64,000 nucleotides of DNA from Cedecea neteri (GCF_000758325.1 NZ_CP009459.1:4092001-4156000), one strand, 5' to 3'. Counted from the first letter of the stretch, positions 10,695 to 18,343 are shown. The notes: generated from the letters alone by a model not told the origin. Numbers and translations are program-made.

Positions 10695-11708
10695 ATGGAA
10701 AATCGTATTCTGGGAGCCTTTTACGGCCAGATGTTAGGTGATGCGATGGGCATGCCGTCCGAACTGTGGCCGCGCTCGCGGGTAAAGGCCCATTTCGGCT
10801 GGATAGACAAATTCCTGCCGGGTCCGGCAGAAAACAACGCCGCCTGTTATTTTGCCCGCGCTAAGTTTACCGATGACACATCGATGGCGCTGGCGCTGGC
10901 CGACGCCATCATCGAGCACCACGGGGCTATCAACCCGGACGCCATTGGCCGCCATATTCTGGCGTGGGCTGAAGGGTTTGATGCGTTTAATAAAAACGTG
11001 CTCGGCCCGACGTCGAAAATAGCCCTGAATGCGATTAAACGAGGTACGCCGGTGAGCGAGCTGGAAAACAACGGCGTGACCAACGGGGCGGCGATGCGTG
11101 CCTCTCCCCTTGGCTGCCTGCTGCCCACGGCCAGTCTCGATGAATTTGTGGACGAGGTCGCGTTAGCGTCAAGTCCAACGCACAAATCGGATTTAGCCAT
11201 TGCTGGGGCAGTTGTGATTTCCTGGGCTATTTCCCGCGCCATTGACGGCGCAAGCTGGGCAACAATTTGTGATGAACTGCCGTCCATCGCCCGCCACGCG
11301 CAGGAAAAACGCATCACGACATTTAGCGCTTCCCTCGCGGCACGCCTGGAATTAGCGCTGAGCGTGGCAAGAAAAGCGCGCGGCACCGAATCCGCCATGG
11401 AAGAGATTTACCAGCTGGTCGGCACGGGCACCAGCACCGTTGAGTCCGTTCCTGCCGCCATCGCAATGGTCGAACTGGCGAAGACTGACCCTAACCGCTG
11501 CGCCATCCTGTGCGCCAACCTCGGCGGAGACACCGACACCATCGGTGCGATGGCCACGGCTATCTGCGGCGCGCTGAACGGCGTGGAAAGCATCGATCCG
11601 GCGTTAAAACAGGAGCTGGATGAAGAGAACCAGCTCGACTTCACGCGCTACAGCCGCATCTTTATGGCCTACCGCCAGCAAAGAGAGGCCAGCTATGAAG
11701 CCAAATGA
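10695..11708 (+). CDS. yegU: ADP-ribosylglycohydrolase-family protein YegU
   Basis: 337 residues. ARH-fold hydrolase: the metal-binding motif FTDDTSMALA (about residues 57-66) and the C-terminal GGDTDTIGAM (about 277-286) are the two halves of the binuclear Mg site of this family. Likely hydrolyses a ribosyl bond of the substrate brought in by YegT. Starts 2 bases after yegT and overlaps yegV by 14 bases, so the three are one operon. Confidence 0.92.
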   Translation: MENRILGAFYGQMLGDAMGMPSELWPRSRVKAHFGWIDKFLPGPAENNAACYFARAKFTDDTSMALALADAIIEHHGAINPDAIGRHILAWAEGFDAFNKNVLGPTSKIALNAIKRGTPVSELENNGVTNGAAMRASPLGCLLPTASLDEFVDEVALASSPTHKSDLAIAGAVVISWAISRAIDGASWATICDELPSIARHAQEKRITTFSASLAARLELALSVARKARGTESAMEEIYQLVGTGTSTVESVPAAIAMVELAKTDPNRCAILCANLGGDTDTIGAMATAICGALNGVESIDPALKQELDEENQLDFTRYSRIFMAYRQQREASYEAK

Positions 11709-12675
11709 ACTGCTGAGCAAGCTGCCCCTGCTTCAGGCTCAACGTCCGGTTTGCGTGCTCGGCTCGGCGGTGATTGACGTCATCGCCGACGCCTACGCCC
11801 TGCCGTGGCGAGGCTGCGATATCGAACTGCACCAGCAGGGCGTGAACATCGGTGGCTGCGCGCTGAACATCGCCATCACGCTTTCTCGTCTCGGCATCGA
11901 CTCGCAGAACGCGCTGCCGATTGGCCAGGGGACCTGGGCCGACATTATTCACAACAGCCTGGAAAAACAGCACATCCGCAGCGAGATCCACACCGATGCG
12001 GGAGACAACGGCTGGTGCCTGGCGCTGGTCGAACCCGACGGCGAACGTACCTTTATGTCGTTTCGCGGCGTCGAGCATCAGTGGAATCAGGCCTGGCTTG
12101 ACGGCCTGACCATCCCGCCAGGTAGCCTGCTGTCACTTTCTGGCTACCAGCTTGCCGGGCCGTGTGCGGAGCTGCTCGTTGGCTGGCTGGAGTCGCTGCA
12201 GGCAATTACGCCGTTCATCGACTTTGGCCCGCGTATTGCGGATATCCCGCAGCCGCTGCTGGCAAGGATTATGGCCTGCAAACCGATTGTTTCGCTCAAC
12301 CGTCAGGAAGCGGCGATTGTTGCCGAATGGCTTGAGGTCGATCCTGAAAACATCGAAGCGATTTGCCGCGCATGGCAGACCCGCTACGCCAGCCCGCTGA
12401 TCGTTCGTTTAGATAAGGACGGCGCGTGGTTTGCCGACGGCAATAGTATGGGGATCGCTGCGCCCTTCCCGACCAGCGTCGCGGATACCATCGGCGCTGG
12501 CGACAGCCACGCGGGCGGCACAATTGCTGGCCTGGCGGCAGGCTGGAGCCTGGAAGAAGCGGTCAGCCTCGGGAATGCGGTAGCCAGCTACGTGGTCGGC
12601 CACCGGGGCGGGGACTGCGCGCCAAAACTCGCGCAGCTGGAGCAAACCTTACTCCTCGCAGACGAAAACGTATAA
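11695..12675 (+). CDS. yegV: PfkB-family sugar/nucleoside kinase YegV
   Basis: 326 residues from the ATG at 11695 (MKPNELLSKL), chosen over the longer frame because the PfkB domain begins soon after and the start overlaps the yegU end. Ribokinase-like fold: N-terminal GGCALNIAITLSRLG and the C-terminal catalytic motif DTIGAGDSHAGG with the base Asp. It probably phosphorylates the sugar or nucleoside released by YegU. Its 3' end overlaps the convergent yegW by 27 bases. Confidence 0.92.
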   Translation: MKPNELLSKLPLLQAQRPVCVLGSAVIDVIADAYALPWRGCDIELHQQGVNIGGCALNIAITLSRLGIDSQNALPIGQGTWADIIHNSLEKQHIRSEIHTDAGDNGWCLALVEPDGERTFMSFRGVEHQWNQAWLDGLTIPPGSLLSLSGYQLAGPCAELLVGWLESLQAITPFIDFGPRIADIPQPLLARIMACKPIVSLNRQEAAIVAEWLEVDPENIEAICRAWQTRYASPLIVRLDKDGAWFADGNSMGIAAPFPTSVADTIGAGDSHAGGTIAGLAAGWSLEEAVSLGNAVASYVVGHRGGDCAPKLAQLEQTLLLADENV

Positions 12676-13395
12676 GTCGCTGCGGCAGTGGCTGATGCTG
12701 TACTCGATGGGCCGGTTGTGGGGATCGAACGCCACCTGTTTGATGACCAAAACCGGCACTGGCGTTTCCAGTTTGATATGTGACTGGAATTCGCTGTCCG
12801 GCATTCGGGCGCTGACCCGGCTGCGCGTGCGCTGCGGAATAATGTTCTGGCTGCGGAAGTAGTCGTACAGCGAAACGCCAATCTCATCCGGGTCGGCAAT
12901 CAGCCCGGTCGGCACGTAAGACTCTTCGATAGACACCGCATCTTCATCCACATAGCGAATGCGCTTGAGCAGAAAAACCTCGCTTTCCGCCGGGATCGCG
13001 AGCTGTTCCGCCACGTCTGCCGGGCATTTCACAACGCGTTTGTTCACCCACAGCGTATTTGGCTTTTTACCCCGGAGCACAACCTGCTGAGAAAACCCTC
13101 TCGCCTCTTTCAGCGAATACTCAAACGTCGCATTAATTTGCGTCCCGTAGCCGCGCGAGCGCGTCACCACGCCTTCATCTTCCAGCGCCTGCATCGCCTT
13201 GCGCACGGTAATTCGCGACACGCCCGTGAGCTGGCTGAGATCGCGCTCCCCCGGCAGGATGTTGCCCTGCGGCAACAGGCCCGCGCGCACGGCGTTTTTC
13301 ACCGTTTCGACAAACTTGAGGTACAGAGGAGCGTTATCCGGGGCGGCAAAGCGCTGTTTGAGCTGTTCAACTAACTGGTGATGAGCCTGTTCCAT
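12649..13395 (-). CDS. yegW: GntR/HutC-family regulator YegW
   Basis: 248 residues from the ATG at 13395 (MEQAHHQLVEQL), the same length as E. coli YegW. N-terminal winged helix with GERDLSQLTGVSRITVRKAM, C-terminal UTRA effector domain. It sits convergent to yegTUV, which it presumably represses in response to the imported substrate; this is inference from position. A palindrome over its own promoter (13436-13446) suggests autoregulation. Confidence 0.93.
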   Translation of the reverse strand: MEQAHHQLVEQLKQRFAAPDNAPLYLKFVETVKNAVRAGLLPQGNILPGERDLSQLTGVSRITVRKAMQALEDEGVVTRSRGYGTQINATFEYSLKEARGFSQQVVLRGKKPNTLWVNKRVVKCPADVAEQLAIPAESEVFLLKRIRYVDEDAVSIEESYVPTGLIADPDEIGVSLYDYFRSQNIIPQRTRSRVSARMPDSEFQSHIKLETPVPVLVIKQVAFDPHNRPIEYSISHCRSDLYVFVCEE

Positions 13396-13435
13396 GGTAC
13401 GCAATTGTCCGGCAGGGAAGATGAAGCCAGTATAG

Positions 13436-13446
13436 TACCATTGGTA
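13436..13446. promoter_or_regulatory. Palindromic operator-like site upstream of yegW
   Basis: TACCA-T-TGGTA is a perfect 5-1-5 palindrome, next to TATACT/TACTAT which can serve as -10 for yegW on the minus strand. A related string CATTGGTAT occurs at about 9367-9375 before yegT. Candidate YegW binding site; inference only. Confidence 0.4.
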
Positions 13447-13481
13447 TTATGCTGGCTAAAAACTTCTCGTTTAACCGACAG

Positions 13482-14282
13482 TTACCACCATTCGTGAAAA
13501 TGATGCACCGGGCCAATGCCGTGCCCGACTTCCAGCGAATCCGCCTGCGCCAGCGCTTTAGACAACCAGATTTTTGCGGCAGCCACTGTTTGCGCCCAGT
13601 CATCATGGCGGGGGCGGAGCGCAGCCAGCGCGGCAGATAAAGTACAGCCGGTGCCGTGGGTGTTTTTTGTTTGCACACGCGGGGCGGTAAAACGCTGAAC
13701 ATCGTGGCGGGTAAACAGCCAGTCCGGGCTTTCTGCGTCGTCGAGGTGCCCGCCTTTCATCAGCACAGCTTCGCAGCCCATTGCCAGCAGCGCTTCACCC
13801 TGTTCGCGCATCTCTTTTTCACTGCGCGCATGGGGCGCATCCAGCAGCGCAGCCGCTTCCGGGAGATTGGGCGTGATCAGCGCGACATGCGGCAATAGCT
13901 TCCGGCGTAAGCTGTCCACCGCCGACGGGGCCAGCAGCGGATCGCCGCTTTTCGCCAGCATCACCGTGTCCAGTACCACGTTTGGAGCCTTATAGAACGC
14001 CAGCCGCTCTGCCACAGCTTCAACGATATCGGCCTCCGCCAGCATGCCGATTTTTGTGGTGTCGATGCGCACGTCGCTCAGGACAGAATCTAACTGCGCC
14101 GCCACAAACTCAGGCTCAATGCGGTAAACGGACTGCACGCCACGGGTATTTTGCGCCACCAGCGCGGTGATCACACTCGTGCCGTAAGCACCGAGTGCGG
14201 AGAAAGTTTTCAGATCGGCCTGGATCCCCGCCCCACCGCTTGGATCGGTTCCGGCGATGGTTAATGCGTTGATGCGTTTCAT
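13482..14282 (-). CDS. thiD: Hydroxymethylpyrimidine/phosphomethylpyrimidine kinase ThiD
   Basis: 266 residues. Ribokinase-fold enzyme that phosphorylates HMP to HMP-P and HMP-PP for thiamine synthesis. Visible: N-terminal [20 protein letters not shown] and the C-terminal anion-hole motif [16 protein letters not shown]. The start overlaps the thiM stop by 4 bases, so thiM-thiD is one transcript read leftward under the TPP riboswitch. Confidence 0.96.
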   Translation of the reverse strand: MKRINALTIAGTDPSGGAGIQADLKTFSALGAYGTSVITALVAQNTRGVQSVYRIEPEFVAAQLDSVLSDVRIDTTKIGMLAEADIVEAVAERLAFYKAPNVVLDTVMLAKSGDPLLAPSAVDSLRRKLLPHVALITPNLPEAAALLDAPHARSEKEMREQGEALLAMGCEAVLMKGGHLDDAESPDWLFTRHDVQRFTAPRVQTKNTHGTGCTLSAALAALRPRHDDWAQTVAAAKIWLSKALAQADSLEVGHGIGPVHHFHEWW

Positions 14283-15067
14283 GCCAGCACCTCCGCGTTC
14301 AGCAGATAAAGGGCATCGAGGAAGGCTGGAGTAAAACTGCCCGGCCCGCAGCTGGCGGCGATGGCCTGCTCGCCGGCCAGCGCCATAAAGCGGCAGGCGC
14401 TGGCGACGTTATCCAGCCTGTCCCCTGGTAAAGCGCAGCACGCAGCCACCACGGCGGAAAGCGCGCAGCCGGTGCCGACCACACGCGTCATCAGTTCTCC
14501 ACCGCCGGTCACGGCAAGCGTTCGCTCGCCGTCGGTGACGTAATCCGTTTCTCCCGTCACGGCAACCACCGCGCCGGTTTCGCGCGCCAGCTTTTGCGCC
14601 GCCGGAATAGCCGAAAGCGCATCATCGGTACTGTCCACGCCACGCCCTCCGGCCTGCTCGCCCGCTAACGCCATAATTTCAGACGCGTTTCCACGAATGG
14701 CGGCGGGTTTCAGTTGAATAATGTCGCGAGCAAAACGCGTGCGGAAAGCCAAACCACCCACGGCGACCGGATCAAGCGCCCACGGCGTTCCGGCGCTATT
14801 GGCGGCGTGAATGGCCGCCAGCATTGCCGTCGCCTGCCCGGAAGTCAGGGTGCCAATATTGACCAGTAGCGCACTGGCAAACCCGCTAAACTGCGCCGCT
14901 TCTTCGGCTTCAGTCACCATCGCCGGGGCAGCCCCAAGCGCCAGCAGCACGTTCGCGGTAAAGGTTTGCACTACGTCATTGGTCATACAGTGAACCAGCG
15001 GCGAATGCTGGCGGAGGTGGTGTAAAACAGAGACGGCGGTCGCGCCGGGTAGCAGGTCAGGTTGCAT
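14279..15067 (-). CDS. thiM: Hydroxyethylthiazole kinase ThiM
   Basis: 262 residues, usual length. Salvage kinase that phosphorylates 4-methyl-5-hydroxyethylthiazole. Conserved stretches [33 protein letters not shown] and the catalytic [10 protein letters not shown] are all present. It is first in the thiM-thiD operon; its leader carries a TPP aptamer. A mobile element has been inserted right upstream of that aptamer, so the native promoter is now about 2.7 kb away (see the element). Confidence 0.96.
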   Translation of the reverse strand: MQPDLLPGATAVSVLHHLRQHSPLVHCMTNDVVQTFTANVLLALGAAPAMVTEAEEAAQFSGFASALLVNIGTLTSGQATAMLAAIHAANSAGTPWALDPVAVGGLAFRTRFARDIIQLKPAAIRGNASEIMALAGEQAGGRGVDSTDDALSAIPAAQKLARETGAVVAVTGETDYVTDGERTLAVTGGGELMTRVVGTGCALSAVVAACCALPGDRLDNVASACRFMALAGEQAIAASCGPGSFTPAFLDALYLLNAEVLA

Positions 15068-15079
15068 AACGGTAAGGCT

Positions 15080-15113
15080 CCTGTCCGGCGTGAAAGAAGG
15101 GACGCCGGACAGG
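15080..15113. repeat. REP-like hairpin in the thiM leader
   Basis: CCTGTCCGGCGT and ACGCCGGACAGG form a 12-bp stem with a 10-base loop. It lies between the TPP aptamer and the thiM start. A second, inverted and near-identical copy is at 15264-15294 on the other side of the aptamer. Confidence 0.75.
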
Positions 15114-15115
15114 CA

Positions 15116-15200
15116 TCTGACTTCCCTACGCTGGCATTATCCAGATCAGGTGGTACGGGTATTTCTCAGCCTTCACAAAGAAGGGCACCCCGAGTCATTT
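15116..15200 (-). promoter_or_regulatory. TPP riboswitch (THI element), thiM copy
   Basis: Read on the minus strand it has all conserved TPP aptamer blocks: GACTCGGGGTGCCC, the thi box CTGAGAAATACCCG, ACCACCTGATC and GGATAATGCCAGCGTAGGG, and it closes with AAGTC, which pairs with GACT to form P1. It therefore looks complete and sits directly before thiM. TPP binding represses thiMD expression in enterobacteria, mainly at translation. The 77 bases 15124-15200 are repeated perfectly at 17817-17893. Confidence 0.95.
15124..15200. repeat. Attachment-site direct repeat, thiM side
   Basis: 77 bases from CCCTACGCTGG to CGAGTCATTT, identical to 17817-17893. To its left the chromosomal AAGTC completes aptamer stem P1; to its right lies element DNA. 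It is therefore a hybrid junction whose shared core is the riboswitch. Confidence 0.92.
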
Positions 15201-15263
15201 GGTAAAACAATCTTCTGATATATCGCCAGCTTAAGGTAAGTGGCTCGTTAGCACAAGCCCGCC

Positions 15264-15294
15264 TGTCCGGCGTCCCTTCTTCACGCCGGACGGA
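15264..15294. repeat. REP-like hairpin inside the element, inverted copy
   Basis: GCCTGTCCGGCGTCCC and GCCGGAC repeat, in opposite orientation, the hairpin found at 15080-15113. The two copies flank the thiM-side aptamer as an inverted pair. Confidence 0.65.
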
Positions 15295-15324
15295 GCAACG
15301 CATTATCTCACTTTTATACCAGTT

Positions 15325-15346
15325 TTATCACAGCGATTATCACAGC
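15325..15346. repeat. Tandem direct repeat, possible integrase arm or regulator site
   Basis: TTATCACAGC occurs twice, 12 bases apart centre to centre (15325-15334 and 15337-15346), about 125 bases inside the attachment repeat. Short direct repeats at such a distance are typical of integrase arm-type sites; function not shown. Confidence 0.45.
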
Positions 15347-15370
15347 TAACAGGTTAGATTGTTTTCAAAT

Positions 15371-15388
15371 ATCTAGCCCTATCTAGCC
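15371..15388. repeat. Second tandem direct repeat upstream of the 49-codon ORF
   Basis: ATCTAGCC is present twice, 10 bases apart (one helical turn), 25 bases before the Shine-Dalgarno of the small ORF. Could be an operator for that gene or another arm-type site. Confidence 0.4.
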
Positions 15389-15427
15389 GTAACTTGCTAC
15401 CCTCCGGAGCAATAAGGAGAAAAACGC

Positions 15428-15577
15428 ATGAACGCTTTAACATTTTATTTAAACCATCCTAAGGTTTGTGAGTGGATGTTTTTGATAGGTGTACTTACAA
15501 ATAGACAAACCATGGAGAAGAGGAAAATGTACAGCAGACGCATTAACATGCGAGACATTATTAGCCTCGCATTGTGA
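15428..15577 (+). CDS. Small ORF in the element (49 aa), unknown function
   Basis: ATG at 15428 with a strong Shine-Dalgarno (AAGGAG at 15414-15419, 8 bases away) and a stop TGA at 15575-15577, 3 bases from the stop of the convergent AbiJ-like gene. The product starts MNALTFYLNHPKVCEW and is basic in its second half (EKRKMYSRRINMR). I do not recognise it. Size, charge and position in a minimal integrative element would fit an excisionase, a regulator or an antitoxin-like partner, but no motif proves this. It is the only gene on the plus strand of the element. Confidence 0.5.
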   Translation: MNALTFYLNHPKVCEWMFLIGVLTNRQTMEKRKMYSRRINMRDIISLAL

Positions 15578-15580
15578 TAA

Positions 15581-16396
15581 TTAATCGCTCATCTTAGAAA
15601 TAAGATAATTACTGAACGCGCTACAGATAACCAACATATACCGAGCATCTTCTAAGGTTGGCTCCTCGCTATCATCCGTTAACGCATGACGTATTCCGCC
15701 TTGGTCACTTGTATATCCGTATAATTGTTGAAAGGCTCGTTTCATTGCAGGATGAATATGACCTTTATCCTCTATAGTTTTAAGACAATCTCCAAGAGTG
15801 CCTTTATCATTGCCGGAGATTTTTTTGCAGAGAGATTCAATAGCAGAGATAGATTCTTTAATTGAGTTTCTAAAATCAGGTTGTTCTCTGTTAGATAGCA
15901 AAGATAGCGCTCTATTAAAGTGTAATCTAGATGCATTAGTCCCAATATTCATTGCACCATCAATACTATCAATCTCTTCTGGTGATATAATCGGAGTTAT
16001 GAGTTCATTGATTATCGAGTACCCTAGACACATCCTTTTGAAAATTTTATTGTAAGGTTCACTCAAAAATGGAGAAACACTTACTGTATATTCAACAAAA
16101 TCTAATACCTCATGCCACTCTGCTAATCTAAAAAAGTCTTTCATGTATTCTTTTAAATCTTTATAGCTGCTTAATGGGTATTCAAAAATAGGCTCTTCGT
16201 CTGCGGGGAGATATAAAAAGCCACACCAGAACTCGGATATTATTTTGTGTGCAGCATGCTCAAAGTATTTCTTTATTAATAGCTCTGAATACAAGCAACT
16301 CCATAATGCTGTTCGAGTGTTTTCGTTTATTACTTCGACTTGAAGAGTGTCCTCAACTGCAACATGTCCATATCTTTGAGAGAACGGTCTAGCCAT
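15581..16396 (-). CDS. AbiJ-like abortive-infection protein (putative phage defence)
   Basis: 271 residues from ATG 16396. The N-terminus (PFSQRYGHVAVEDTLQVE, then NENTRTALWSCLY) looks like the AbiJ N-terminal domain type that precedes HEPN-like effectors; the C-terminal third is helical with conserved Asn/Ser-rich helix (RNSIKESISAIESLC), LGDCLK and QGGIRHALTDD (Arg236-His237), resembling the HEPN-type Abi C-terminal domain. I infer an RNase-like abortive-infection effector. It is co-directional with and 38 bases behind the integrase, and markedly AT-rich with rare codons compared with chromosomal neighbours, as expected of a recent arrival. A role in element stability instead of defence is possible. 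Confidence 0.7.
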   Translation of the reverse strand: MARPFSQRYGHVAVEDTLQVEVINENTRTALWSCLYSELLIKKYFEHAAHKIISEFWCGFLYLPADEEPIFEYPLSSYKDLKEYMKDFFRLAEWHEVLDFVEYTVSVSPFLSEPYNKIFKRMCLGYSIINELITPIISPEEIDSIDGAMNIGTNASRLHFNRALSLLSNREQPDFRNSIKESISAIESLCKKISGNDKGTLGDCLKTIEDKGHIHPAMKRAFQQLYGYTSDQGGIRHALTDDSEEPTLEDARYMLVICSAFSNYLISKMSD

Positions 16397-16434
16397 CGCT
16401 TATGTGCCTTATCGCTGTGTTAGTTATGAAGCGT

Positions 16435-17817
16435 TTAACGCCAGTCAAGTCCATCAATGATATGGCATACAACCGATAGAGGGAAGGTGTGGAGATATCG
16501 TCTTGTTATCCCCGTACCAGTTTTCTCATGACCTATCACTTGTTGAAGGTGAGTAATGTCATTCATCCAACCAGAGGCCGCAGTGACAACGCTATGTCTG
16601 AAGCTGTGGACAATACGCCGTTGATTTTGGATATCCCTGTATGGGATGTGTAAAGCGTCCCTAACATCGGACAACACCTTACCAATCTTAGCCATGTTAC
16701 TTCCTGCCACTTCTGGAAACAGCTTATCAAGCTTACCTGCAACAAACTCTAAGAAGCCCAAATCAATTAGATGCTGATGCAAAGGAACCTGTCTCACTGC
16801 GTTATCGGTCTTCCCTTCTTTGATTAGAAGATAGTGACGATTGCTATCATCATCAAAGCACACTTGGGATGTGGTGAGAGTGGCTAGCTCTCCCCTTCTG
16901 GCTCCAGTGTATGCAAGCAATAAGATAATCCATTTAAGCCAATCCTGTTTAGCCTCTTCGATTGCATACCTAACCAAAGATTTCATTTCGCTATTAGTGT
17001 AAGCCCCATATCTAGCAGACGATGGCGGGGCTGTTACGCCGTCAGTAGGAGCTACTGAAAGAACGCCTTTATCCTCAGTGAGATATGTTTTGAACAGGGA
17101 TTTATAGATTTTAAGATGCTTATGGATTGCCTCAGTTCCTAACAAATGCTCCTCAGGGATGTCATCACAGGATAGGAGTTGCTCGATTGTCATTGAGCGG
17201 TATGGCTGAACAACACGTTTAGGGAGGCCAGTAACAGCTTCCATAACATGTTTGATGTCTTGCCTTGTGATACTTCTTACGTCCCTCTCTGCGTCCAATA
17301 CAGTTAACATCACCTCCATGTAACGCTCATTAGCGCAATGAATTGCCGCCGTCCAAGATTTCCCCTTGTCCTTAACGTACCGCCCCCAAGCCTCCCCTAA
17401 AGTGAGTACGCTTCTATCCCAGTCGGTTACATCCACACTGTTTGTTGGCGCTGCAATGGTGGGCTTTATATACAAATCCGGTGAAACTCTTGCAGCCCTA
17501 TAGAGCATTCTGGTTTGGGTGAGTTCTTCCATCTGGCTAGATAGCTTTTCCGGGGGACATGCCCCCGCTTTCACATTAAGCATGGAAGGCATTAAAGCTA
17601 TCATCAATGTATTAGCTTCCCTGTGGCTATCCGTACCAAGGGAACGTCTAAACATTTTGCCGTCTGGCAAACAGAATTGAACGTAGTAAATCGAATGGCG
17701 GAGGAAGGTATAACGAATGCACTTAGTAATCAAAATCAACACAGCCTCTGTCTCAGTGATGAAAATCAAGTAGACAGAAGAATGATTAACCATATGAAAT
17801 ACATAGATATTTAACAC
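16435..17817 (-). CDS. Tyrosine recombinase (integrase) of the thiM-riboswitch element
   Basis: Up to 460 residues. All catalytic residues are seen: Arg307 in TGARRGEL, a beta-hairpin Lys in IKEGKTDNAVRQVPL, HSFR (His404, Arg407), His430 in VIGHE and Tyr441 in TRRYLH. An N-terminal segment (about 33-75) and a SAM-like core-binding domain (about 140-250) precede the catalytic domain. The longest start is GTG at 17817, whose first base is the last base of the attachment repeat; the internal GTG or TTG near codons 26-27, which follows a GAGG, may be the real start. Host-promoter read-through from the broken thiM leader could drive it in the integrated state. Confidence 0.93.
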   Translation of the reverse strand: MLNIYVFHMVNHSSVYLIFITETEAVLILITKCIRYTFLRHSIYYVQFCLPDGKMFRRSLGTDSHREANTLMIALMPSMLNVKAGACPPEKLSSQMEELTQTRMLYRAARVSPDLYIKPTIAAPTNSVDVTDWDRSVLTLGEAWGRYVKDKGKSWTAAIHCANERYMEVMLTVLDAERDVRSITRQDIKHVMEAVTGLPKRVVQPYRSMTIEQLLSCDDIPEEHLLGTEAIHKHLKIYKSLFKTYLTEDKGVLSVAPTDGVTAPPSSARYGAYTNSEMKSLVRYAIEEAKQDWLKWIILLLAYTGARRGELATLTTSQVCFDDDSNRHYLLIKEGKTDNAVRQVPLHQHLIDLGFLEFVAGKLDKLFPEVAGSNMAKIGKVLSDVRDALHIPYRDIQNQRRIVHSFRHSVVTAASGWMNDITHLQQVIGHEKTGTGITRRYLHTFPLSVVCHIIDGLDWR

Positions 17818-17893
17818 CCTACGCTGGCATTATCCAGATCAGGTGGTACGGGTATTTCTCAGCCTTCACAAAGAAGGGCACCCCGAGTCATTT
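17817..17893. repeat. Attachment-site direct repeat, promoter side (broken TPP aptamer)
   Basis: Identical to 15124-15200. Read on the minus strand, the aptamer core is intact but it runs into TGTTAAAT instead of AAGTC, so the 3' strand of stem P1 is lost. This copy is next to the ancestral upstream region of thiM and directly before the integrase gene; it may no longer switch. Confidence 0.9.
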
Positions 17894-18343
17894 ACAGCAA
17901 TATGTTGTGATTAATGCAGGTCATTAATCCGTGAAGAGAATGGTAATCCTGGCGGGAAGCCTTGTAAACGGCAAAAGCAGCGCTTTGTGGATTGTAGGTA
18001 GCGAGTTGTATTTGCGCCTGCTTAACTTAAGGGCGATTTGGTGAAGGAATTATCTCGCCGAATTTAACTGCCTCTGCCTATTTTCATTCCACAACCCCCT
18101 TCATAATCGGACTTTCAAACGTAAGTCTTTCGCCCCGATTGTAACAGCCGTGTAAGCGCCCAGGCACCTGTACAAGTGATGAATGTGAACGGCCTGTTTT
18201 CGCCATTTTAAACACTCTCAACTAAGAATTTTCTTATGATTTAGATCAAGGATTGCATTGTCACATTCCGGGATAGTTCACCGCCGTTATCAGTGCACTC
18301 AATAATGCACTGGAACGTTCAATTTATTTATGGTGAGAGAAAA
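17894..18343. other. Intergenic region between the element and the adhesin gene
   Basis: No convincing gene. On the minus strand, TTAATG-17-CATATT (about 17900-17929) may be the original thiM promoter. On the plus strand the right part holds the FNR-like site at 18236-18249 and the leader of the adhesin gene. Confidence 0.5.
18236..18249 (+). promoter_or_regulatory. FNR-box-like site upstream of the adhesin gene
   Basis: ATGAT-TTAG-ATCAA differs from the FNR consensus TTGAT-N4-ATCAA at one position. It is 94 bases before the adhesin start, compatible with anaerobic control; a CRP/FNR-family relative is also possible. Not tested. Confidence 0.4.

Larger units (their letters stand above)
15124..17893. 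mobile_element. Integrative element inserted in the thiM TPP riboswitch
   Basis: Perfect 77-bp direct repeats (15124-15200 and 17817-17893), each nearly the entire TPP aptamer, bound a 2.6 kb AT-rich segment with a tyrosine integrase that starts at the inner edge of one repeat, an AbiJ-like gene and a 49-codon convergent ORF. Unit length with one repeat is 2693 bases. The arrangement (integrase against one attachment site, target function regenerated by the other) is that of tRNA-gene-targeting elements, but the target here is a riboswitch. The flanks match neither each other nor the element. The element has no replication or transfer genes, so it is either mobilised in trans or a reduced relic. 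Confidence 0.88.

Noticed and set aside
15124-17893. Simple tandem duplication of the thiM leader
   Set aside because: Flanks differ entirely and the DNA between the copies holds an integrase at the repeat edge, which fits site-specific integration better.
15116-17893. Two independent TPP riboswitches controlling two thiamine genes
   Set aside because: The gene after the second copy is an integrase, not a thiamine gene, and the copies are identical to the base, which indicates recent duplication by integration.
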